64,000 nucleotides of DNA from the NCBI GenBank assembly GCA_037074585.1, contig CM073500.1, forward strand, positions 44,530,689-44,594,688. The letters are read 5' to 3'. Every line of letters begins with the position of its first letter. Position 1 is the first letter of the stretch. Positions 31,649-42,722 of this stretch are shown one piece after another. This DNA is from Biancaea sappan. Lineage: Eukaryota > Streptophyta > Magnoliopsida > Fabales > Fabaceae. The notes under the pieces are model-generated. The model saw nothing but the letters and a program-made list of their open reading frames with translations. It did no database searches and had not been told where the DNA came from. A program made the translations under genes and the position numbers.

Positions 31649-32950
31649 ATTACTCATGCATGAGTAATTTCTCTTTTTGTTTTTTTTTTGTTTTTTTTTT
31701 TTTTGCAATGTAATCCTTCCGCTTTTAATGCCAATAGTTTCTTTTACTAGATGGTACTCTAAATAATAATAATAATAAAATGAAGAAAGATAAAAGAAAT
31801 TAACCACATAAAATCAATAACAAATTTAGCTTATAAAGCCAATCACATAAAAATTTAATGACCCTATAAGCTGTCACAGAGACAAACAGAAGTTCTGTAC
31901 AAGTCTCATTATCTTTCCTCTTATCATACAGGAGTAGATGAAGGCTTACCGTATAGATCTATTGAACTCGATATTATGCCCTCGAATTGTCATGAATTCT
32001 TGCTTAAGAGCCTCAATTCGCAAGCTTTCCTTAAACTAACACTCTAAGGCACAAACTACCATAAAAATATCTTTCTAGACCATTCCAATCATACATCACG
32101 TTTAACCATTAAGAATGTTCATACGCCAACAGCCTACCTATAACATGCTCTAATGGTTCCAATGTTACAAAACTTCTACACTGTATATATATATATTTTT
32201 TTTTGAAACACTTCTATCACATAGTACCATCATGCCAATCCCTAACTAAACAAGTGCAACTTTGGCAAGTCGCCCCTAAAGAAAACTTATAGTTTATCCC
32301 AATATCTCTTATGTTAGGTTCCACTTTACCGTAGTATTTCCCTTGGAAAAACTACCTAGCCCACATCTATTTTCTCAACCAAGCTTTTATCAAGGAACAT
32401 ATTATTTAGGACTTACATCCTCTTTCATAAATTACATCTGTCTGGCATCTATCAAAATCAAATCTTGATCTGCCTCACAAGGGTTCTTTCCCTTTCCTGC
32501 ATTAGTAATCTGCTCTATATTCTTTGCAAAAATCTTTCTTAAACTCTAGCCCATGCCTCATAATCAACTTTACCCCATCTAATACATCACTCTTGGCCCA
32601 GCCCTCAAGCCACATTCTAGTAATTACTAATCCTCAGCTTTCAGAGTACACTACAGAGTTATGTTCCCAATTTCTCAAAAAGAAAAATTTCATACAGAGA
32701 TCACCTTTTCCATCGGTATAAAGATCATACCTCCAACAAGTTCCAAAGTTCCACATATGAAATCAGTTATCTCATATTGTAACAAAATTATCTCTAACTA
32801 ACTCCATCGAAGGGTAAGTTATGACAAGAACACTCAACTTTACAAGGTCTTTTATGGAACCTAATCCCATGGTCATGCCGCGGTTCATGACAATGGAAAA
32901 GGGCCCACAAAGAACACTTTGCTCTGTAATCTATAGGGGACCTAAAACCA
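31649..32950. other. Non-coding internal and leader region of element 2
   Basis: No supported ORF. The last part (32843-32962) is the leader shared with element 1 at 24855-24976. The remainder has no visible similarity to other parts of the window. Confidence 0.6.
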
Positions 32951-32962
32951 CCTCTGATACCA
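32951..32962 (-). promoter_or_regulatory. Primer-binding site of element 2
   Basis: TGGTATCAGAGG on the minus strand, three bases from the 5' LTR. Matches the tRNA-Met site of element 1 in 11 of 12 positions. Confidence 0.88.
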
Positions 32963-32965
32963 ATT

Positions 32966-35448
32966 TGTCACATCCCAAAACTTACATGTGATATAAACAT
33001 AAAATACCTAGGGTGTACCTCCGTGGTACCCCATAATCTCTGTGAACATTCTTAATATCCATAATTATGTGAATCATAAATATTCAAAAAAAAGATATTT
33101 TGTATACATATTCAGAAAATGTTCAACCTTCAAACACTATACAACCTCCCAAGCCTAGGTGACCTACTAGATTACAGAGCGTTTCCTAATCCTTACCAAT
33201 TGTTTACCAGACAAAAGTGGAGTATATCCTTAAAGGCTATAAATTCTCCTCCTCAACCACTGTATCTGAAAAGATAATCATGGAGAGTGTGAGTTTATCA
33301 TAACTCAGTGAGTAAACAACTGTACATGAAAATATCATAAGCACAAACACCACATTTACTAATACAATCAATCTATCATTTATTGTAAATAATTATAGTA
33401 TTACACTTGTTTGAATTTGCGTATGATTTCTTGGGTGATCAATCCCTCAATCACTTTGCATTATATGCCATAGATACTTGCACTGAGTGACTTGGGAATT
33501 TAACCCTCAAACTCTTGGTGCATAAGTTTCACAGTTATACACTGAGTGGTATGGGACTCTAACCCTTTCAAACTCGTGCATAGGTCTTCACATTTATACA
33601 CCGAGTAGTATGGGACTCTAACCCTTTCAAACTCGTGCATAGGTTTTTCACATTTATACACCGAGTAGTATGGGACTCTAACCCTTTCAAACTCGTGTAT
33701 TAGATCTCGTAGATCTTTTGCTCATCAATAAAATAGTGACAATTTATCACAATATAATTACTATGAAATAAATGAATTTACACATACTTTTGTTCCCTTG
33801 AATGTCTATCATCAACCATAACAATCATCATATATTATCAACAGCGATACTGATTATTTCTCACTTCAATACTATTATAAACAAGACTTGTATTGTACTT
33901 TATCTAATAAGATCACATTAATTTAGTAAGGCTATTCACTTACAAAATGTTCCAATTTATTCAAGGAACAATCACATCTAGATCTTTAGTCAACTAGAGA
34001 AATCAATTCTCAAAGGTAATAAAATACCTTTCAATGATATTGTACTTTTTCTCAACCTGAACACACACTGATACTATTCTCAATTTCACAAATAACGCAA
34101 ATGGGATTTATATTGTGCTTTGACTAATTTATTAAATTAATTTTGCAAAGTTGCCTACTCACCTGGATTCCACGCTCTCGGAGCTCCCACCTTGCGCCCC
34201 AATCATCCCTATTGTAACCAGGTAAAAACCATTAGGGTTACAAAATAGAGAAATTTCCTATCACTACTCTCGACCTTTACTCACATCTTAAGTCATAACT
34301 CCTAACCGGTAATGAATTTCTAAATGACATTTATACCATTGGAAACTAGACTCAAAGAGCTTTCCAACGATATAAAGTTTGCCCAAAACGGAGTCCGGAT
34401 GAAGAAGTTATGACTGATTGAAAAATAAGCTAAGGTTTTTCAGCATATCTGGCGCCTGGGCGCCACACATGGCGCCTGGGCGCCAACACAAGCCTGGCGC
34501 CTGGGCGCCACACCTGGCGCCTGGGCGCCAAGTCCCTTTTCTTCCCAAAATTTTCTGAACCTTGGCGCCTGGGCGCCAGAGCTGGCGCCTGGGCGCCAGG
34601 ATCGCGACCTTTCGCGGTTCCTCTCGGTTTTGGCTCAGATCCGGCCAAATCTTCACCGTTTTCCATGATTTCTTCCATAGGATCTCACCCTTAATGTTTA
34701 AGGAGCATTTAGACACCAAAAACACCAATTTTAATCGAGAAACGAAGCCGGAATCTCGATTTTTACCCCAAACTTTCTGAAAACTATAAAATAGGAAAAA
34801 GCTTGAGAAATAGAAATTTCTACCTCAATTCCTTGCTTTCCCTACGATGCTTGGCTCCTAGAGGCTTGCCCCGTAGCCCGAGATCCACTCTCCAAGCTCG
34901 GTTGTGGAGTTGGAGTGTAGAGAGAGGAAGAGAGGAGAGAAAGTGAAGAGAGAGAGAGGAAAGGAGAAAATGAAGAAAATTTAGGTGAGGCCGCCTATTT
35001 ACTCGCCCGGGGTGAAATTATCACTTGCTATTCAATTGACCCTCAGTCAAGATTAGTAAAAACAAATTCATAAAATCTCACCTCGGGTGATTCTAAATCC
35101 TAATTGCCCCACAATTTTCTTCTTTCACTTTAGTCCCTCTCAATATCTCAAACTTCACTTTAACCCCAAATCTATCATCCTTTCGGTACCGGACTCATAA
35201 TTCATTCCCATAAGCTCTATTCTTCTTCTCAGGTTCCTATTTGGTCATTTCTCAAAAGTACTCCATACTTTCTTTTCTTTTCGTTTTAGTCCTTGAGAAT
35301 TTGTAAAATGTCCTAAATTAAAATTTTTTTGAAATTTCTATTTCCAAATTTCCTTTACTAATTCAAAAAGAACATTTCTCATGTAATTAAATTTTTCAAT
35401 AACTTCAAATAGACTTTAAATATTCATGAAAATTCTTGGGATATTACA
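32966..35448 (-). repeat. 5' LTR of element 2
   Basis: 2483 bases, same length as the 3' LTR, at a constant offset of 6327 bases in every feature compared (repeats, GGCGCC array, ORF shadows). Confidence 0.95.
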
Positions 35449-35822
35449 AGCTGCTTCGATCGTGAGAAGAAAATAAGGGGGGTACTATTGAAACTTTATA
35501 TTAAATATTTCTAATGGATTATTCAATAACCCATGGGTATCCATAACCCAACATCCAAACCCATCCAGTCAATTTACAATAAATGGACTAATTGACCATT
35601 CTGAAATCACTTTTCCATGAATTTCACCATTCTTAGAATATATCCCTCATTGTGCAAATATTTAGTCCAGTCATTTAACTCAATTTTCATAAATAATATT
35701 CAAAGAGAACAATTAAATATGAAAATTAAAAATGACCAAAATAAATAACTAAAGTAACGTTGTAGAATTCTAAAATACTCTTAAGCGAATTATATTCTGA
35801 AATTAACGGGTATTACATAACA

Positions 35823-38448
35823 ATAGTAAGAAGAATGATGTTTATTGCTGAGGTAATCCCTTTGAACTTTTCGAGGTATGTAAATTTTTATCTTCATCAG
35901 ATCTTAATATTTTTTCTATCTGACTTTCAGAGTAGATTCTTCTTGTACAATTGATCTCATATAAACTTGAACCTCGTGCTACGCTGTTACACACAGTATC
36001 CGTGAAATTATGTTTTGTGGTTGCATTGTTTAAACTGTGAGATAGTGGAAAACATTGAATTAGAAATTGATACACGTGTCATAATTTTTTTTGTAAATTA
36101 ATAAATTTGGTAAACTAATGACATCACATAATATTAATTATTTTATTTGAATTAAAATTAAAAAATAATTACCTTTATTATTTGGTCACTATAGGATAAT
36201 TAATGATATTACATTAAATGAATTATTTGGTTTGAATTGAAATTAAAAATAATTACCTTCATTATTTGATTTGAATTAATTTGAATTGAAATATATACAT
36301 AATAAATTGTTGAAATATACATGCATGAAGATCGAAGCATTTTGGCATTAATTATTGATCATACATATCCTATATTCATATGAACATTTTTAATTTAATT
36401 TTTTTCGTAAAAAATTTCAAATTAAAAACTTTTTATTGATTACACATATATCTCTTTATTTTATTCCTTTTGATAACTTATTTTATATCATAATATAATG
36501 TGGTTGTTTATTATCATAAATTTTATATTAAAATATATAATTTATATTTATATAAATAATCAAAATTTATATCAGAATATTTACGTTTAAAAAGTATATA
36601 TCATAGCTTATAAGTTTCATAAGTTTCACAAATTTATAAATTATAGTATTATTATCATATTATGTGGGTTCCAATATATTTAATATATTATGTGTGTTAT
36701 TGTTAAAGTAAATACCTGAATATATTTTTATCATAATATATTATCATAATTATTAATTAGTGAAATTAATAATTAGTGAATTTCATTATTTTATTTGATT
36801 TGAATTTATTTGAATAAATAAATAAATTAGGTAAATTAATAAATTTGATAAATTAATGACATCACATAATATTAATTATTTGATTTGAATTGATTTAAAT
36901 TATTTGAATTAAAATTCAAAAACAATTACCTTTATTATTTAACCACTATATTGGTTTAGAGGATTTTTTTAGTAGGTAAAATAAATTTGATTATGGAATT
37001 GATATGTGAATTAAAAAATTTACTTTATTTGATTTTATTTTAATTTTTTTTCAAAATAGTTCTTAATTTAATAGAAATCAAAGTTCGAGATATAAATCTT
37101 TAAATCATAATCCCTTGACTAAAGAAAGATATGAAAATCATATTTTTGAAAGATAAAATCTGAGGCTTGGAGATCCAATCCAAACATAGCAGCAACTTTT
37201 AATGTTTTTATTCTTTGAATCCAATTAAAACAAAAAAAATGCATTTAGAAGTAAAGATAAAATTAATATTTAATCAATTACCAATCTGTGTAACAAATAA
37301 TTTATAACAAATAATAAATAATCCACAAATTAACAAATTTACTTATTTTATTTATTTAAATTTATTCTATTAAATAAATTAATTAATTAAAATTAAAATT
37401 TAAATAGGTAAAATAAATTTAATTATATAACTGATAAATCAATTTAAAATATTTACGTTTAAAAAGTATATGTCATAATTGATAAGTTTTATATAAATCA
37501 ATTATAATAATAATTATTTTTTATAAATTATAAAAATTTTTAGAATTATAATTTATCCATATATTATACAAGTCACAGTACTAGTTCTAAACAAAAGAAG
37601 TGGAGTTTATTAATTCTTATATACATATAACTATATAAGGTCACATTGTACCATTGCTATCACGCACAAGTGTAATAGTAGTTCAGTTCATGAACCTATT
37701 TTAGGTGATCATAGCCGCCACCACAAAATGATAGCACATGACTATTCTCTGAATCTGTCATTTTCTTTTCACTGATAGTGGACTTCTATTTTCTTCGCTT
37801 TTCTTTTATTTTTTTTTTCATTCTATCATTCTAATTTTATCATACGTTCCTCAACAGAGTCATAGTAATTATCCATTAAAAATTATAAACAATACTAATA
37901 TTACACACTCAACATCATATGATTTCTGAAAATTAATTAATGAGCTTATCTTTAACATTTCTTTCTCCTCAGTAGTAAGCATATCTACGTACCTCAATTA
38001 ATTATACATACACAATTAATATTTGACGTTAAAATAACACAAGAAGTTGCTACAAATAGAAACTCATTTCATTCTATTGTCTAGTTAGGTATAGAAAGAA
38101 ATGGAAAAACCATTCATTTTCATTATTTGGTTCACATAATTTGCATATAAATAAAAAGGAGTTAATAACAATAATATTCATGCATGGATGTAAAAAAACT
38201 ATACAAACATTATATACAATAACATCATTAATGAAAGTAATGTTATGCTAAGTTTTTTTTTTCCATATCCATGTTATGTACACTCTATCTTAAGGATGCA
38301 GATCACTTCCACCATGCCAGCCACAGTTTCAGTTTCTATTCTAATATTCCATTCTCTCTCACTCGTATTCTTTACTCTGTTCTAGTGTTCTGATTTCTTC
38401 TTGCTCTATTTTCTTGGACAATTATGGAGAAGTTTCAGACTTTGAATA
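35823..38448. other. AT-rich intergenic DNA with a duplicated segment
   Basis: No gene supported; a 77-codon ORF at 35842-36075 (minus) has no recognisable pattern. A segment with AATGACATCACATAATATT and the following roughly 100 bases occurs at about 36113-36200 and again at 36852-36955, indicating an old repeat. The last 5 bases (38444-38448) are the left target duplication of element 4. Confidence 0.55.
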
Positions 38449-40097
38449 TATAACATCTCATATTTTCTTGCATTTAAGTTATATTTTCTTTGTTAAATTC
38501 GAAATAGTGTTAGAAATTGGGAAATTTATGTTTCTGGATATTTAGGATGAAGTGACAGAGAAAATGTATGAGAAATTAGGATACTTGAGTTAAGAATAAA
38601 GGAAAAAGAGAGTTTTGATGGCATCAGTAGACTAATTGAGAGAAACAGTCGACTGATCGCATTAGAAATTGGACCAAGTTGTTGATATCTGCAATCAGTC
38701 GACTGATGAGGGAAGATCAGTCGACTGATTCTTCTCTGTTAGGCTAATATTTCAGGTCCAGATGAAATCAGTCGACTAATTTATATAAATCAGTCGACTG
38801 ATAGGATCAGTTGACTATCGAGAGAAAATCAGTCGACTGATTACATGCTGAAGTGCGAAAATAGGTCGGTTTAACTAAAATTCAATGGAAGAAAATTTAC
38901 TTAGTTTCCCCTAGTATGCTAGTAAGGTTTTTGGGCAAAAGAATCATCATAGGTAAGCTTCTAGCTTGTTTCCTTTAATTTAACTTAATTCTAGAGCTTG
39001 AAAAATGATAGAAAGGAGATTTTCAGGATAAAGGGAAGGGAAAGAAGGAAGAAACTAGAAGATAATACTTCCATTTGAATTCTAAGGGAATCAAGGTAGC
39101 TAGTTCTCATAAAAGCTATGTATTTTAGATATTTATTGTTTTATAATAGCTTTTAATGCATGATTGTTGTTTTAGAGTCTTCATGAATGCATAGAACACA
39201 TCTTTCTATGAAAAGTATATCATATGTCTCCATGGGATGATAGAATAAGAAATTCTCATGGGATGCCCAGAAATTCCTCATATGATGTGAAAGTCTTTAT
39301 GGGATGAAAGAACTATAGAATTCCCCGTGAGATGACAGAAATTCCTCATGAGACATGAATTTCCTTTAATGGGAAAGAGTCAAGTATAGTACATTAAGTT
39401 AAGAATGATTTATCCTGCATGTGTATTTACATGATGACATCTCATTTCTTGGAAAAGGTTTATATTGTTAGAATAGCTTTTATGACTGAAACGGTAGAAA
39501 TATTTTACAATGTGCTAGCTACTGGGATTTTTCATCTCACCTTGTTTTATGACAACTTACCATTTCAGGAGCTGAAGCAGAAAACTAGAGGAAAGAAAAG
39601 AAATAAGTATATATTGTGTAACTAACCATGTTACTTCCTTAAGTAAAAATATGGGAAAGAGTCATGTAATGTATAGGATATCATGTTTTGTAAACTTAAG
39701 GCCATACTAAGTATTTGTAATTAAACTTTTGATATTCTAGTAGAATCTATAAACGAAAGTTTAAATATGGCTGTGGACTTTATGTAAATTTTAGTAGCTG
39801 AATCCATCATATTTGGAATTGCTTTTACTGAAAATTAAAGTCTGTAGTACATCAGTCGATTGATCAGTCTATATCAGTCGACTGATACTTCTCGGTTTCA
39901 ACTTTAATTAAATCCTTAATCGATCAGTTGACTGATAGTCAAGAATCGGTCGACTAATTGCTTAATGTCAAATATGAAATTTTGTATTTTCAGTTATATC
40001 AAAAGTCAATTATTTCGAAAGCTCGGACATTTTATAAGCATATTATTCCAAAACTTATCACTTCACCAATAGGTTCATATATAACGTAGACATTACA
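38449..40097 (+). repeat. 5' LTR of element 4
   Basis: 1649 bases. Lacks about 150 bases present in the 3' LTR at 50483-50650. Carries about a dozen ATCAGTCGACTGAT-like palindromes in two clusters (38615-38845 and 39848-39962). Confidence 0.92.
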
Positions 40098-40101
40098 TTT
40101 T

Positions 40102-40113
40102 TGGTATCAGAGC
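40102..40113 (+). promoter_or_regulatory. Primer-binding site of element 4
   Basis: TGGTATCAGAGC five bases behind the 5' LTR; complementary to initiator tRNA-Met. Confidence 0.92.
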
Positions 40114-40212
40114 ATAATCTATGGTACTTGTGGGTAGAATTAGAATATTTGATTGAAGTATAAATTACTTTTATTAGTAAGAATGTGAGCTTATGTATTT
40201 GGGTAATATGCT

Positions 40213-40974
40213 ATGAATGTGTTGCAGATGTCTTCACCTAGAAATTCCCAAGTTAACCTATTAGAAAGCATGGCTAATACACAGATGACTACTGTGGAAC
40301 TCCTCAAGCTTATGAGGGAGGAGATGAAGAGAAATGGAGAAGAATCTAAGAAGGAAAATGAAGGAGAAACTAGTGATAATAACTCCATTTCAAAAGTATT
40401 GGTTGAATTCCAAAAGATGAAGCCACCTTCTTTTAAGGGAACTCATGATCCCAACGTAGCCCGTGAGTGGATGACCCAAATGGAGAAAATTTTTAAGGTG
40501 ATGAAGTGTAGTCCTGAACAAAAGGTTGATTTAGCCACTTTTAAGCTAGAGGGCGATGCAGAGGATTGGTGGTCAGAAGTAGAAAAGTTAATTGAAGCTA
40601 ATGAAAAAGAAGTTACCTGGGAGGAATTTCAAAAAGTTTATTATGAAAAATATTTTTCTGAGAATGTTAGAAATGAAAGAGAATCTGAATTTATGAGGAT
40701 TAGCCAAGGGGATATGTCAATAGAGGAATATGAGCTTAAATTTGAGGAATTAGCGAAATTCTCTACTTATCTGAGAGATCATTACAATGAAGCTTGGAAG
40801 ACACGCCACTTTGAGAATTGGTTAAATGCTAAGATTAGAGAAAAAGTGGGACCTATGGAAATTAGAAGCTTTGCTCAATATGTTAACAAGTGTAAATTGG
40901 TTGAAAGATTCATGAAAGAGGTAAGTGGTGAAGAGGAACTAAAAGAAGAAGAAAAGAGAAACAAGTGGGAGTGA
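40213..40974 (+). pseudogene. Element 4 gag
   Basis: 253 residues ending early. Contains a retrotransposon gag capsid domain (about 60-215, with KMKPPSFKG and EDWW motifs). The zinc-knuckle part lies beyond the stop in a shifted frame at about 41045-41158, where C-P-K-C and C-Y-K-C-G-K-P-G-H knuckles can be read, followed by an in-frame TAG at 41159-41161. So the original gag-pol is broken at least twice here. Confidence 0.85.
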
Positions 40975-41161
40975 TAGCAGGAGAGACAAGAAAAGATTAA
41001 GAGCTATGCAAGGTCAGAACAATTCACAAACAACAACCTCCAAAAATCAGTGTCCCAAATGCAAGAGAAATCATGGTAACAAACCTTGTTTAGTTGGGCA
41101 GAATGTATGTTACAAATGTGGTAAGCCAGGACATATGACAAGACAGTGCAATCTCAACTAG

Positions 41162-41608
41162 CCAACACAAGGGAGGGTGTTCGCCTTGAGTCAGAATGAA
41201 GCTGAAAAAGCTCTTGATTTGATTCGAGGTAAGGTTTCTATCCGAAATATTCTTGTAAATGCAATATTTGATTCAGGAGCTACACATTCTTTTATTTCCT
41301 ATATATGTGTTAAGAATCTAGGACTAGAAATACATGTTTTACCTCATGAACTGCTTGTGTCCACTCCTACTGGGAACCAAGTGAAAACTACCCAAGTTTG
41401 TCTTAATTGTATTGTACAATTTGACAATAGAACGACCACTTTAGATTTGGTGTGTATACCTATACATGACATTGAAATTATAATTGGAATGGATTGGCTA
41501 TCTCAAAATAATGCCTTGATTGATTGTTCCAAAAAGACCATATATTTACTTATCAATGCATTACCCCAACTATCTAAGATTGAGAATACATTTTTATCTG
41601 CCACATAA
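41162..41608 (+). pseudogene. Element 4 protease
   Basis: Aspartic protease with a DSGATHS motif (near 41270) and the G-M-D-W-L segment (about 41490), in frame with the knuckle region before it but separated by TAG, and ended by TAA at 41606-41608. The first candidate initiator is not ATG, so this is a polyprotein fragment. Confidence 0.85.
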
Positions 41609-42722
41609 GCTGTGAAATGTTTGAAAGAAAATTGTCAAGGGTATCTTGTTCTTTTCTGCATAACGACAAAAACAGAAGATAACTTACAACAGATTCCCGT
41701 AGTAAAGGACTTCCCTGATATTTTTCCAAAAGATGTATCTGGTTTACCTCCAGCTAGAGAAGTGAAATTTTCTATTGATCTAACACCTGATTCTAGTCCT
41801 ATCTTTATGCTTCCCTATAGGATGTGGCGTATAGAATTAGCTGAATTTAAAAGGAAAATTAAGGAACTGCTAGAGAAAGGATTTATTAGACCTAGTGTCT
41901 CACCTTGGGGAGCTCCAGTTCTATTTGTTAAGAAGAAAGATGAAACTTTAAGGCTTTGCATAAATTACAGGCAATTGAATAAGATCACCATTAAGAATAA
42001 GTATCCCCTTCCTAGAATAAATGACTTGCTCGATCAGTTAATAGGAGCTTCAGTGTTTTCTAAGATAGATTTGAGATCGGGTTATCATCAATTGAAAGTA
42101 AAAGAAGAAGATGTACCAAAAACTGCTTTTCGAACTAGATATGGTAATTATGAATATTTGGTAATACATTTTGGTTTAACTAATGCCCCAGCTGTTTTCA
42201 TGGATTATATGAATCGAATATTCAGACCTTATCTAGATCAATTTGTGGTAGTATTTATTGATGATATCATGATTTACTCAAAATCTTCAGAAGAACGTGA
42301 AAAACACTTAAGGATTGTGCTTCAAACCTTAAGGGAGAAGAAATTGTATGCTAAGTTGAATAAATGTGAATTCTGGTTAAGAGAAATAAAATTTTTAGGC
42401 CATGTGGTTTCAAGAGAAGGGATTTCTGTTGATCCTCATAAAATAGACACTGTGTTAGAATGGGAAAGACCAAGGACGGTAACTGAGGTTAAGAGTTTCT
42501 TAGGTCTAGCCGGTTACTATAGAAGATTCATTAGAGAATTATCACAAATAACATTACCTTTAACTAGGCTGACTAGAAAGAACCAACCTTTTGTTTGGGA
42601 TAGTAAATGTGAAGAAAATTTTCAAGAACTGAAGGTTAGGTTAACTTCAACACCTGTCCTAGTTATCCCTGAACCCCATGAGCCTTTTGTAGTGTATACG
42701 GATGCATCCTTGAAAGGTTTAG
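41609..42722 (+). pseudogene. Element 4 reverse transcriptase, cut by solo LTR
   Basis: About 370 residues in the same frame as the protease. Reverse transcriptase with intact F-I-D-D (near 42255-42266) and the start of RNase H up to the T-D-A-S motif. Sequence then passes into the TTTAG target duplication and element 5; the true coding resumes at 45083. Confidence 0.9.

Larger units (their letters stand above)
26639..35448 (-). mobile_element. Element 2: non-autonomous LTR retrotransposon (LARD-like) carrying a divergent gene pair
   Basis: 8810 bases, flanked by a perfect 5-bp duplication AGCTG (26634-26638 and 35449-35453) inside the element 1 LTR. Both LTRs are exactly 2483 bases and no difference was noticed by eye, so this is the youngest insertion in the window. 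The 3844-base internal region has a primer site and polypurine tract but no gag, protease, RT or integrase. It holds two paralogous genes in divergent orientation. Its leader and 3' end closely resemble those of element 1, suggesting it is moved by proteins of such an element. Sense is minus, judged from primer site and polypurine tract. Confidence 0.93.
17820..35817 (-). mobile_element. Element 1: Ty3/gypsy retrotransposon (Tekay/Del-like chromovirus), split by element 2
   Basis: Flanked by a perfect 5-bp duplication TAACA (17815-17819 and 35818-35822). LTRs of about 2.0-2.1 kb begin TGTAATACCC and end TGTGACA in sense. The tRNA-Met primer site, gag, protease, RT, RNase H, integrase and polypurine tract follow on the minus strand. 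The 5' LTR (right) is interrupted at 26638 by element 2 and resumes after 35453. By eye the two LTRs differ at roughly a dozen positions plus one tandem-repeat unit, so insertion was recent. The coding part is nevertheless inactivated by two in-frame stops, a frameshift and a catalytic-site change. Lineage is judged from the integrase C-terminus and order of domains. Confidence 0.95.

Noticed and set aside
35842..36075. 77-codon ORF right of element 1
   Set aside because: No recognisable motif, no promoter features, and sits in AT-rich DNA where such ORFs occur by chance.
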